NCBI RefSeq assembly: GCF_902459465.1
Contig: NC_047068.1
Span: 806,001 to 870,000 of the forward strand
Direction: 5' to 3'
Length of the DNA: 64,000 nucleotides
From: Asterias rubens
Taxonomy: Eukaryota; Echinodermata; Asteroidea; Forcipulatida; Asteriidae
Shown: piece by piece, positions 26,101-32,458 of the stretch
Layout: every line of letters begins with the position of its first letter
How positions within the stretch are numbered: position 1 is the first letter of the stretch
The notes under the pieces: model-generated
Databases searched by the model: none
What the model saw: only the letters and a program-made list of their open reading frames with translations
What the model was told of the DNA's origin: nothing
Made by a program: the position numbers and the translations under genes

Positions 26101-29100
26101 TGATGGTAGAAACTCCCCTTTAAATATTAATTCATAAATACCTCAGACAGTTTCGCTATTCCTATTGGTGGAGAGCGCGTCACGTGGGTGTGTATAAACC
26201 TTTGTTGATGACCGGTAAAAAGTGTCATGGGCGTGACACGTGCTGTACCTGGGGCTGTACCTGGTTTATTGCAAGCACCCTTGATTACAGGTTTCCTCGG
26301 GCTACCAAATAAGAGTGATTAAGTTGGCTTTTTAGGTAAAGCACCAAGTGAACTTATTAAAAAGAGAAGGGGTTCACCGCAATGTTCTTGGCTCGTAAAC
26401 CCTTATAAGGTGCTACATAATTGGGTCTCAGAGTCCATCACTGCAATTACCTATCTTACTTAAAGTTTGTATAAACTCAGCGCCTTGCGTACCTTGTTTG
26501 GTAGATACATTTGCACCTGCGCGATATAAGACTTTGATATTAATAATAATAATAATAATAGTGGCTTCTTATATAGCGCTCAGGTCCGTCACGCAGTGAC
26601 GCTCGTGGCGCTTCAACATTATTACCCGTGGTCGCTGGGCCTTAAATCATTCCTTAAACCATCTCAGCTCCCTATGGAGTATACAACCTGTGTCGCCAAA
26701 TATGTAGCGCAATCAAGGCTAATCAATCACAAGAACCAACTCTGCCCACACAGGTACCCTTTTACCCCTGGGTGGAGAGAAGCAATTATAGTGAAGCGTC
26801 TTGCTCAGGAACACAAGTGTCAAGCCTGAGATTCAAACCCACCCTCTGCTGAACAGAATCACCAGAGCTTGAATTCGGTGCTCTTATCCGCTCGGCCACG
26901 ACACCCCGTTAACTTTACAAGCTGCTGTTTCTTCCCGATTCAACCATCAGGAGTTGCAGCATGCACAGAAGGGTTTGGAGAGAGATCAGAGAGAGACGGT
27001 GGTGATTCAAGTCCAGCTGGATTCATCCTCATCATCACCGGAGTCGCCCCCAGAGACCGATCAGGAACCCCAAGCCCAACCACAGTCTGCCCAACCTCCA
27101 ATTAGAGAAGCGTCCGGTAAGTAATCAAGCTTGTTCACCAGCATTTTGAAGCCATTGGACACTTTCGGTCAACGGTATTGTCCAAGGCCCTCACTTCGTG
27201 TATCACAACTTCTATATAAAATAACAAACCTGTGAAAATTTTGGCTCAATCGGTCATCGGAGTCGGGAGAAAATAACGCCGTGTCATGACACGTGTTTAA
27301 AATAAATCCGTAACTCTCGATATCGAGAATTGATATTGTTTTAATGTTTTCACAAAAAGTAAAGCATTTCAGGGAATAATATTTCAAGAGAAGTCATTCA
27401 CCACTACCTTCTGTAAACCCTGTAAATTATTTGTAAATCTGTGAACTTTTAATTTTTTTTTATCTGTATCGAAAGTGTCCAATGGCTTTAATGAGACTGG
27501 ACACCTTTGGTAATTGTCAAAGACCTGTCTTCTCACTTGGTGTATCTCAACATATGCATAAAAGAACAAACTTGTGAACATTTGGGCTCAATTGGTCGTC
27601 GAAGTTGCGAGATAACAATTAAAGAAAAAACACCCTTGTCACACAAAGTTGTGTGCTTTCAGATGCTTGATTTTGAGACCTCAAATTCTAAATATGAATT
27701 TGAACCACTGATCTGCGGTTCAACATTCCCCCAAAAAATGTTCTTACTTTTCTCCAAGAACCAAATATCAAATCTGTTTTGAACACATTGCTTCTTGGGT
27801 CTTTTCCGAAGTAAATAACTGGATTAAAGACACTGGACACTATTGGTAATTGTCAAAGACAAGTCTTCACAGTTGGTTTATCTCAACATATGCATAAAAT
27901 AACAAACCTGTGAAAATTTGAGCTCAATCGGTCGTTGGAGTTGCGAGATAATAATGATAGAAAAAACACCCTTGTCACACGAAGTTGTGTGCTTTCAGAT
28001 GCTTGATTTCGAGACCTCAAGTTCTAAACCTGAGGTCTCTAAATCAAATTTGTGGAAAATTACTTCTTTCTCGAAAAACTATGTTACTTCAGAGGGAGCC
28101 GTTTCTCACAATGTTTTATACTATCAACCTCTCCCCATTACTTGTAACCAAGTAAGTTTTTATGCTAAAAATTATTTTGAGTAACTACCAAAAGTGTCTA
28201 CTGCCTTTCAACTGTACTTATTACTGTTAAAGCCATTGGACCCTTTCGGTTCAGAAAATAAATAAAAAGTTCACAGATTTACAAATAACTTACAGGGTTT
28301 ACAGAAGGCAATAGTGAAAGACCTCTCTTGAAATATTATTCCATGAAATGCTTTACTTTTTGAGAAAACAGCAAAACAATATAAATTCTCGTTAACGAGA
28401 ATTACGGATTTATTTGAAACACATGTCATGACACGGCGAAACGCGCGGAAACAAGGGTGGGTTTTTCCGTTGTTTTCTCCCGACTCCGATGACCGATTGA
28501 GCCTAAATTTTCACAGGTTTGTTATTTGATATATAAGTTGTGCTACACAAAGTGTGGGCCTTGGACAACACTGTTTACCGAAAGGGTCCAATGGCTTTAA
28601 ATGTACTGTTAAATGTACTTTGTGTTTTTTTAGTGACCTAGGGTATTTAATTATTATTGTGTGATTTTCCTCTATGATATTTAATCAATTAACTTAATTT
28701 TTTACTGAACTTAAGGTTAATTGCATACTTTGTGATACTTTGTTCAGCTTTTTGAGATTTTTATGTGGACGCTACATGACGGGAGTGTTGTTATTGTTAT
28801 ATTGGAAAAAAACGCTTGCCTTTTAAAAAAAATCCAATTGTACCAAGGCATCTTTTCCATTCTATTGACCAACATTGTTGTACCAACAGCTCCAGGGCCG
28901 CACATTCCCAGCCAAACCGAACCCGTTCAGTCCAGCTACGAATCTCAAGACTCCCTGGATACTATGAGTAAGGACTCCTTACCCCTGATGATGTCATCAT
29001 ACGGTGGGGAGTCGCTACAGGACGTATGGCAGATACTGGATGACGGGCGGAGTCCCACTTTCATGAGAAGCCCCACCCCTCAGCCTCTCATGTATTATGG

Positions 29101-30093
29101 TGAGTCAGGTTTACTTCATAGATTTTATACCTGAAAGAGTTCAGACCGGCACTTTCTACAGATGTGAACACCGTTACAAATTGTGCCATCACAAATTCGC
29201 AACGAACAACTTCGAATAGTTGAGCTACAATGTATGATCAAATTAGTAGCTTATCCTACTTGCTTTTGATTGCTATTTTTATATGTGTCTTCCCATGCAA
29301 ATCTGTGTAAAGATTTTCTATTTAAGCAGAAGACCATGGTGTCTTTCTTTTTTAACAATATTGATGGTGTAAAAATAACAATAATAATAGTAATACTAAT
29401 CAGTTTTTAAATAGCGCTTTATACACCATGTCTCAAAACGCTTCCAACATTATTACCCTGATCAATGGGCCGTTTCAGTCCTTAAACCATTGCAGCTCCC
29501 TGGGAAGTATACAGCCTGTGCTGCCAAATATGTAGCGCACTAAGCTAAATCAATCACAAGAACAATCTCTGCCCACACAGGTACCCATCTACCCCTGGGT
29601 GGATCTGGAGAGAAGCAGTTATAGTAAAGTGTCTTGCTCAGGGACACAAGTGTCAAGACTGGGATTCGAACCCAGACTCTGCTGAACAGAAACAGCAGAG
29701 CTTGAATTCGGTGCTCTTATCCGCTCGGCCATGATGGATAACTGGTTAAAAGTAGAGAAGTCACATCCCTGGTTGGTGCGCTTTAAAAGTTTTCATAATC
29801 ATTATTATAATTAGTATATGTCAACCATTGCCATAGTCTCATTATCTTATCTTTCCTTAACAGGAACAGACAAGTTTGAGTCAGTCCCCAGTATCCCGGA
29901 GCGACCGATGGGCCATGCAGGAAGCTCTCTAGGGGTCGAGGGTAAGGTAACTCATTTACAGACTAAACCAGGAAGAGGTAAACAGGATCGACTATCCTCC
30001 AAGGCTACTGGTCGGGTACAACCAAGAAGCGCCTCACAGAAACCACGACAGAAGATCAGGAATTATAACGTACAAGATGACATTACCAGGTGA
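5155..30093 (+). CDS. CCDC57: CCDC57-like coiled-coil protein, complete coding region, 18 exons
   Basis: Coding exons: 5155-5460, 7169-7302, 8599-8809, 10498-10655, 11996-12070, 12540-12740, 14660-14818, 15233-15395, 16153-16290, 18730-18925, 19148-19449, 21735-21935, 23282-23338, 24814-24900, 25698-25940, 26951-27116, 28890-29099, 29864-30093. Phases join without a break and total 3237 nt (1078 residues). Landmarks shared with vertebrate CCDC57 are EDFKYNLRLLAERDQELERY in exon 1, IQRQEL and NEFRNQ in exon 3, VKLLSKELE in exon 4, ELDWQRRCEDLER in exon 8, HHISSLAKERQQLIQLGNRL in exon 15 and SLQDVWQILDDG in exon 17. The protein is mostly heptad-rich coiled coil with a Ser/Pro-rich C-terminal tail. 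Vertebrate CCDC57 (about 915 residues) is a centriolar/microtubule-associated scaffold. Exon 1 (GTGATT) and exon 9 (GTTGGT) have weak donors, so those ends are least certain. A 5' noncoding exon must exist upstream because the start exon has an acceptor at 5152-5153; I could not place it. Confidence 0.9.
5490..6136 (+). mobile_element. Composite element with palindromic tail (family F), interrupted by SINE-A
   Basis: Starts AATAAATACCTTGGACGATT with a TGATTGGTC box, and ends with a strong hairpin whose arms are ACCCTGTCTTCACTGCGTGG (6014 on) and its complement (6088-6113), then GTTATTCCC. A SINE-A copy (5703-5930) sits inside. The tail differs in sequence from other F copies but occupies the same place. 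Confidence 0.6.
5703..5930 (+). mobile_element. SINE-A copy (tRNA-like head, body type A)
   Basis: ATGGCCGAGCGGTTAAGAGC (A box) and GTTTGGTTCCCGGTCGTGAC (B box, decayed) form a class II tRNA-like head. The body AATTGGGGAGGTAGTGCTTT is also seen at 15000-15060. Confidence 0.65.
6190..6435 (-). mobile_element. SINE-B body fragments
   Basis: TGATGTGTGTAAGCACTGTA at 6192 and AATCGGGGATAAAGAATAT at 6352 are two diverged SINE-B body pieces. The rest of CCDC57 intron 1 to 7168 shows only degenerate ACTAGTTGCGACT-type short repeats (6720-7090). Confidence 0.4.
7313..7679 (-). mobile_element. MITE-1, complete
   Basis: TTTAAAGGCAGTGGACACTA to CCAGTGTCTTTAAA with the usual body. It starts 10 bases after the CCDC57 exon 2 donor (GT at 7303) and shares its right TTTAAA with the next MITE-1 copy. 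Confidence 0.8.
7675..8110 (-). mobile_element. MITE-1 (right end lost) joined to a fragment of fold-back family M4
   Basis: A second copy begins at the shared TTTAAAGGCAGTGGACACTA and reads to GAGTTCAAATTTTTACAG at about 7988. Beyond this, AGGGATGTTTTCTACTATCA and GTAAGTTTGATGTAAATTTG match family M4 ends. Confidence 0.6.
8228..8560 (+). mobile_element. SINE-A copy, body type B, in CCDC57 intron 2
   Basis: GTGTCGTGGCCGAGCAGATA and GTGGGTTCGAATCCCGGTCG form the head. ACTGCTTCTCTCCACCC, GGGAGCTGAGATGG and GCGCTTTGAGA form the body. It ends about 40 bp before exon 3. Confidence 0.75.
8894..9443 (+). mobile_element. Composite element with palindromic tail (family F), full length
   Basis: Begins AATAAATACCTAACACAG with two TGATTGG/CATTGGTCGAGAG boxes and a CACGTG. 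It continues to GGTATTTATGAATGGGAATC, then a long hairpin (arms TTTTCAACTAGTGGTTTAAA and complement, spacer TTGACTTCGTCTTGG), and ends ACATTGATTCCCTTATT. Copies also lie at 24261-24800, 31893-32432 and 39986-40540. Confidence 0.8.
9600..9935 (+). repeat. Dispersed repeat with CCGCGG hairpins (family P), possibly Penelope-like
   Basis: Contains CTGACGA-TGACTAG-loop-CTAGTCA-AAAACG (9648-9679), a hammerhead-core-like layout, then GACTCCGCGGCATTACAG and CTACTCCGCGGCAGTAG, and ends ATGGTGTTACCGCAAACC. A 250-bp near-copy lies at 48980-49245, and a shorter inverted relative at 20820-20975. The Penelope link is inference. Confidence 0.5.
10226..10480. mobile_element. MITE family M3, second copy
   Basis: TGGGTGCATTCGTTTAGCTT and AAGCTAAACGAACGCACCCA form inverted ends. 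It ends 17 bp upstream of the CCDC57 exon 4 acceptor, so that intron end is largely repeat. Confidence 0.75.
10799..11163 (+). mobile_element. MITE-1, full length, diverged
   Basis: TTTAAAGACACTGAACACTA to ATAGTGTCCATTGCCTTT with the standard interior. Confidence 0.75.
11465..11800 (+). mobile_element. Non-LTR retrotransposon fragment (end of reverse-transcriptase ORF)
   Basis: An open frame to the TAG at 11798-11800 reads KARWRMLGHVLRLHPDS, RGRRGRHKSNLLDILRKDL and a final WRTLY. The W..LGHVLR, RGR.GR and D..WR motifs are typical of the C-terminal region of LINE polymerases in marine invertebrates. It is truncated upstream by a stop and lies in CCDC57 intron 4. A short TATATA run follows at about 11857. 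Confidence 0.6.
12144..12440 (+). mobile_element. MITE-1 5' half fused to an M4-type end
   Basis: CTTAAAGACACTGGGCACTA and TTTCAGATGCTTTACTTC are MITE-1. From 12360, TTTCAAGGGATGTTTTCTAC, AGACCGTATAAGTTTTATG and AATCTGTGATTTT match the M4-type end also seen at 1080-1150 and 8040-8100. Confidence 0.6.
12835..13465 (-). mobile_element. SINE-A copy (body type B) split by MITE-2
   Basis: On the minus strand the head lies near 13440-13470 (GGGATTCGAACCCACACGCT plus-sense). The body is split: 13290-13435 and 12840-12918. MITE-2 sits exactly at a TTAA in the body; the uninterrupted sequence is visible at 26650 (CATTCCTTAAACCATCTCAG). Confidence 0.75.
12918..13290 (+). mobile_element. MITE-2, full length, TTAA target visible
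   Basis: Starts TTAAAGCCATTGGACACTTT and ends AAAGTGTCCAATGGCTTTAA. The body has GTGTATCACAACTTATATAT, CCGTGTCATGACATGTG and a GAGAATTGATATTG region. Copies lie at 27146-27494 (+) and 28228-28600 (-). The ends resemble MITE-1 but the interior differs. Confidence 0.85.
13512..14285 (+). mobile_element. SINE-A copy (body type C) split by MITE-1
   Basis: The head GTGTCGTGGCCGAGCAGTTA and body TTGCTTCGTCCTTCGGATGG to GAACCCAGTGCACTTA end at 13710. The body resumes at 14096 with AAGAGAAAGGGTTCACCCCG and ends GTGCGCTATATAAG. The continuous version lies at 17938-18330. Confidence 0.7.
13709..14095 (-). mobile_element. MITE-1, complete, nested in SINE-A
   Basis: TTAAAGGCAGTGGACACTAT to ATAGTGTCCACTGTCTTTA with the full minus-sense interior. 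Confidence 0.85.
14382..14505 (-). mobile_element. SINE-B body fragment in CCDC57 intron 6
   Basis: GTGCATCGGGATAAAGAATA to ACTTTCCCGAGTCCTGTG, lacking the tRNA-like head. Confidence 0.6.
14845..15200 (+). mobile_element. MITE-1 end piece followed by SINE-A (body type A)
   Basis: TACTATCAACAGCTCTCCAT is a MITE-1 end piece. The head (GCGGTAAAGAGCACCGGATT, GGGTCCGAATCCCGGTCGTG) and body AATTGGGGAGGCAGTGCTTT then continue to GGCCTTCAGACCTTGTGTG, about 35 bp from the exon 8 acceptor. Confidence 0.6.
15520..15665. repeat. Short inverted repeat in CCDC57 intron 8
   Basis: TTAGGGGCAAGCTTTTGTAT at 15531 is mirrored by ACAAAAGCTTGCCCCTAAT at 15645, framing about 100 bp; likely a small MITE. Confidence 0.5.
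15760..16050. mobile_element. Fold-back MITE family M4
   Basis: GGAAAGCTTCCCTGAAAATA and AAACAATGTCATGAAAAT are mirrored by ATTTTCATGACATTGTTT and TATTTTCAGGGAAGCTTTC, a near-palindrome of about 200 bp. A second copy lies at 17345-17645, and single ends at 26026-26110. Confidence 0.7.
16418..16816 (+). mobile_element. MITE-1, full length
   Basis: GTTAAAGACACTGGACACTA to ATAGTGTCCACTGCCTTTAA in CCDC57 intron 9. Confidence 0.8.
16945..17340. mobile_element. Tandem copies of the GGGCCCAATTTCATAG MITE (family M6)
   Basis: AGCAGGGCCCAATTTCATAG occurs at 16950 and 17041 in an 87-bp direct duplication, each with CACTGCTTAACGGTAATCA. The opposite end, AGCGCTATGAAACTGGGCCC, lies at 17312. Confidence 0.65.
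17345..17645. mobile_element. Fold-back MITE family M4, second copy
   Basis: Arms AAAGCTTCCCTGAAAATATT and AAACAATGTCATGAAAAT with their complements at 17525-17605. Confidence 0.7.
17938..18360 (+). mobile_element. SINE-A copy, body type C, uninterrupted
   Basis: GTGTCGTGGCCGAGCGGTTA and GTGGGTTCGAATCCCCAGCC head, body to GAACCCAGTGCACTTATAAA and TGCGCTTTATA, ending in an ATT microsatellite. It serves as the empty-site reference for 13512-14285. Confidence 0.8.
18441..18572. mobile_element. Palindromic MITE
   Basis: GGCCGTGTCCGAATTGGTGA and CTACAGCTACGGCTAGA are mirrored by TCTAGCCGTAGCTGTAG and CGCCAATTCGGACACGGCC; about 130 bp, in CCDC57 intron 9. Confidence 0.75.
19025..19118 (+). mobile_element. 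MITE-1 3' end fragment next to CCDC57 exon 11
   Basis: TACTATCAACAGCTCAAATT to TAATTACCAATAGTGTCCAG; the acceptor of exon 11 is 30 bp further on. Confidence 0.6.
19490..19987 (-). mobile_element. MITE-1 interrupted by headless SINE-B
   Basis: CTTAAAGACACTGGACACTA to CAATAGTGTCCAGTGTCTTT. A SINE-B body (19573-19674) sits inside, flanked by the direct repeat TAACAGGGAG, absent as a duplicate in other MITE-1 copies. Confidence 0.85.
19573..19674 (+). mobile_element. Headless SINE-B with 10-bp target duplication
   Basis: TAACATGCCTGTGATTTTTT to CATCGGTGTATATGGGTAAA with an A-rich tail. Flanks TAACAGGGAG on both sides indicate a retroposition-like insertion of the unit without its tRNA-like head. 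Confidence 0.75.
20340..20550 (-). mobile_element. SINE-B, full length with tRNA-like head
   Basis: Body ACCGATGTGTGTTAGCACTG and TTCCCGAGTCCTGTG, then GGGTGGGATTCGAACCCACG and GTCTTACCAACTAGACTACC, the inverted head. Confidence 0.85.
20575..20770 (-). mobile_element. SINE-B, diverged tandem neighbour
   Basis: GATGTTAAATTTGCATCGGA, TCGATGTGTGCTAGCAC and GTCTCGCCAACTAGACCAC at lower identity, directly after the previous copy. Confidence 0.65.
20815..20975 (-). repeat. Family P fragment, inverted
   Basis: GGTTTGCGGTAACACCATGT, CAACGTTTTGATCAGTATGC and TGATCGTCTTC are the reverse complement of the family P end and its CTAGTC..AAAACG region. It ends 12 bp before the pseudo-copy acceptor at 20985. 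Confidence 0.55.
20960..21012 (+). pseudogene. Pseudo-copy of the acceptor and start of CCDC57 exon 12
   Basis: TTCCTCTTGCAG then CCCTATGTCAAGCAAGTAG and AGGTTG occur here. The real exon 12 at 21735 begins CCCTATGAGAAGCAAGTAG and AGGTTG after a similar CTACTGCAG. Similarity stops after about 26 bases of exon and no frame continues. The interval between the copies holds a SINE-B and unrecognised DNA. Confidence 0.7.
21550..21700 (-). mobile_element. SINE-B ending 35 bp before CCDC57 exon 12
   Basis: GATGTTAAATTTGCATCGGG to GGGTGGGATTCGAACCCACA. The head is cut in the B box, then the native TTCTTTCTACTGCAG acceptor follows. Confidence 0.8.
21955..21990 (+). repeat. (TTTTA)n microsatellite
   Basis: About seven TTTTA units, starting some 15 bp after the exon 12 donor. 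Confidence 0.8.
22820..22965. mobile_element. Palindromic element in CCDC57 intron 12
   Basis: TGTTATAACACGCG and TGCGTCCCATAT are mirrored by ATATGGGACGCAGA and CGCGTTTGTGTGATAAC; GACTGGAAG at 22808 pairs with CTTCCAGTC at 22562. Confidence 0.55.
24261..24800 (-). mobile_element. Family F element, full length, abutting CCDC57 exon 14
   Basis: AAATAAGGGAATCAATGTGT, the hairpin arms GGCCTGGTTCTTGATAATTT and complement, then GGTATTTATGAATTG. Its end lies about 15 bp from the exon 14 acceptor. Confidence 0.8.
26126..26280 (+). mobile_element. Family F, 5' fragment
   Basis: TTCATAAATACCTCAGACAG and GTGGAGAGCGCGTCACGTGG without the hairpin tail. Confidence 0.6.
26320..26910. mobile_element. SINE-A pieces: body C end (+), then a full body-B copy (-)
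   Basis: AAGAGAAGGGGTTCACCGCA to GCGCGATATAAGAC (about 26360-26530) is a body C 3' end. After an AAT microsatellite, a minus-sense copy runs from CTTATATAGCGCTC to GCTCTTATCCGCTCGGCCAC (26893), about 40 bp before exon 16. The GATTCAAACCCACCCTCTGC head is diverged. Confidence 0.7.
27146..27494 (+). mobile_element. MITE-2
   Basis: GAAGCCATTGGACACTTTCG to GAAAGTGTCCAATGGCTTTA, 30 bp after the exon 16 donor. Confidence 0.75.
27495..27710 (+). mobile_element. MITE-1, 5' half, fused to unrelated sequence
   Basis: GAGACTGGACACCTTTGGTA, GTGTATCTCAACATATGCAT and TTTCAGATGCTTGATTTTGA; broken after about 27705. Confidence 0.6.
27822..28212 (+). mobile_element. MITE-1, complete
   Basis: ATTAAAGACACTGGACACTA to AAGTGTCTACTGCCTTT with the full interior. 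Confidence 0.8.
28228..28600 (-). mobile_element. MITE-2, complete, minus
   Basis: TTAAAGCCATTGGACCCTTT to AAAGGGTCCAATGGCTTTAA; contains TTCTCGTTAACGAGAA, the palindromic version of the internal region. Confidence 0.8.
29395..29735 (-). mobile_element. SINE-A, body type B, in CCDC57 intron 17
   Basis: AAATAGCGCTTTATACACCA, CAGGTACCCATCTACCCCTG, GGGATTCGAACCCAGACTCT and GCTCTTATCCGCTCGGCCAT. Confidence 0.8.
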
Positions 30094-30429
30094 CACAATA
30101 GAGCTTAGATCAGAGATGCCAAGTCCAGAGGCCAGCTATGCGTGATATTTTTCAAAGCTCACTGCGTACAATCTGAAGATTGTGCAAACATTGTAGATTG
30201 CGTTTTTTGTACACAAGAGCTTGATTTGGCAATGCATTGTCGTCAATGTTTTTTTTTTTCCCGGTCTGGCCCCAATGCGTGAGTAAATGGTTGCTGTGAG
30301 CGTGAGACAGACCCCAAATGAGTGAGTCTCACGCCTAATGCGTGAGACTTGGTAGGTCTGGCTTAGATATGGAAAATAAATTTTCTTAATCATAACTTTC
30401 CAAGAGATAATCGGTTTGAATAGGTTTTT

Positions 30430-30760
30430 GAGCAACCTCGCTACCATGGGCAGAGCGCCGTATCACCTAGCTCTGCGTACGCCTCTACCCCCTGGGAGGG
30501 AAACTCCGATCCGTGTCTTTGATTGGCTATCATATACGCGCAAAATATGAAACGATGTGTGTCTCCAAAACGCTCTATGCGCCGAAACGCGTGCGTATAA
30601 AGATGTATGTATTCACTATTCAACTATGTTACTTTGGGAGTCTTTCTCATAATGTTTCATACTATCATCAGCTCTCTGTTGCCCGTTACCAAGTAAGTTT
30701 TTTTGCTAATATATATTTGAGTAATTACCAAACGTGTCCAGTGCCTTTATTTCGATTGAT
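30430..30760. mobile_element. Repeat shared with 61190-61345 followed by a MITE-1 3' half
   Basis: CCCCTGGGAGGGAAACTCCG and GGCTATCATATACGCGCAAA match 61214-61275. From 30625, CTTTGGGAGTCTTTCTCATAATG-type sequence to GTGTCCAGTGCCTTTA is MITE-1. Both lie in the presumed CCDC57 3' UTR. Confidence 0.6.
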
Positions 30761-30955
30761 TCGTCAGGATCCTAAAATATCTTGTCATCCATTGTGTCTA
30801 GCTGCTTAAGGAAAATAACTACCTTTGTGACCGTCTTCCTTCAACATTTGGTTGTATTTTATTTGTTCCTTTTGTTTTATTTGTCCAAGAATATGCCTTA
30901 ATTTGTATGTTACTGTAAATAACTTACGGGAATAGTATTTATGTTTACATATTTA

Positions 30956-30961
30956 AATAAA
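30956..30961 (+). promoter_or_regulatory. Candidate poly(A) signal for CCDC57
   Basis: AATAAA about 860 bp after the stop, followed by T/GT-rich sequence. The intervening 3' UTR would include the 3' half of a MITE-1 copy (about 30620-30756). It could end earlier at an AATAAA near 30374. Confidence 0.4.
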
Positions 30962-31096
30962 GGAAAATGACGCAGTGTTCACAATTTCACTTTGTTTTAT
31001 TTATTTATTAAATTCTCAGTTTGTGTCGCTGACTTTGATATATAAATACAAGGCCAACGTGCATTTAAATGAACAACCTTCTTTTGTTATTCTGAC

Positions 31097-31342
31097 CTGG
31101 GCCCAATTTCATAGAGCTGCTAAGCACACAAATTTGCTTAGCATGGAATTTCCTCCTTGATAAAAACAGGATTACCAACCAAATATCCACGTGATTTTCA
31201 GGATATGCAAACAACAGCTGAATACCAGTAACATGGAAAATGCAACAAATTGAAATTTGGTTGGTAATCCTGTTTTTATCAAGGAAGAAATTTCATGCTA
31301 AGCAAATTTGTGTGCTTAGCAGCTCTATGAAATTGGGCACAG
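31097..31342. mobile_element. Fold-back MITE family M6, complete
   Basis: GGGCCCAATTTCATAGAGCT and CTTGATAAAAACAGGATTAC are mirrored by GTAATCCTGTTTTTATCAAG and AGCTCTATGAAATTGGGC. It lies between the convergent CCDC57 and MRPL58 3' ends. Confidence 0.8.
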
Positions 31343-31892
31343 GTTGAGCTACACTATGCCTAGGATACTTCTACATCAGACAAGTTTATTGGTAACCCGC
31401 TTCTTGGATTCAAGGAGCTGTCTAAATGACATAGGGTTGCTGCAGTACAAAAAGTAGCTAAGCACAAAACAGCAAGAAATAATTCGGCATAATTTTCTAA
31501 TGGTAACCAAATCTGGTTTTTCATTTCCAAAATTGTCCAAAACATGGCAGATGCTTACAAACATACAGGACAACTTTGGAATGACCTTTTTGGGGGGACG
31601 GGCAGAAATTTCATTTTAAAGCATGCACACGTGAATGCTTACCAATAAAGAGATTTTTGTTTTTCGAGAGAACGACAAATCCTGGTGCATGTTTCGAGGA
31701 CCTTTGTTGTCTTTCCTTTGACAAGTCAGGGTTTAATTTTTACAACAGTATTTTCAAAAAACAATGCCACATGTAACACATTGTGACTGATATCCTGCTT
31801 ATTTTTACTTAGCAAAATATTGTCAGCATTGTTTTGTGCTTAAGCAACTCTACGCAATTGGACCCAGGGATAAATGATCAGATTGATGTCTA

Positions 31893-32432
31893 ATTAAGGG
31901 AATCAATGATGTGTGGTAAAGAGGTTTTCAACTAGTGGTTTAATCCCAATGAGGCCTGGTTCTTGATAATTTTACCGGGACGATAATAGGTAAATTATAA
32001 AGAACCAGGCCTCGGCGGGTTTAAACCTCTAGTTGAAAACCGATTCAACACACTTTGATTCCCATTCAGTCAAAAACATCATCACTTATTGGTCAAAAAG
32101 TAAAATAAATGCAAAAGTTATAACTGTTAAATGATTTCTTTCAACACAACACCCCTCCAGCTATGAAATGGTAAAGCCCTCCGCCGCCCTCGGGTAAACA
32201 ACTCCTTATAAGGAAATGCTGTGCGCGTCGCGCATATCGCGTGATTTGGCACAACTGTTTCAGCCGTTGCTCTCGACCAATAGGAATGAAGAAACTGTCT
32301 TATAAGAACAGGTGCAAGCTCGCGTGTCCATGTTTCAACACTTTTTACCGGTCATAAACAAAGGTTTATACACACTCACGTGACGCGCTCTCCACCAATA
32401 GGAATAGCGAAACTGTCTGAGGTATTTATGAA
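31893..32432 (-). mobile_element. Family F element with 19-bp direct flanks, 27 bp downstream of the MRPL58 stop
   Basis: AATTAAGGGAATCAATGATG, hairpin arms, then GGTATTTATG. The flanks both read AATGATCAGATTGATGTCT (31873-31891 and 32431-32449), a target-site duplication. Confidence 0.85.
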
Positions 32433-32458
32433 TGATCAGATTGATGTCTTAATAAGAG

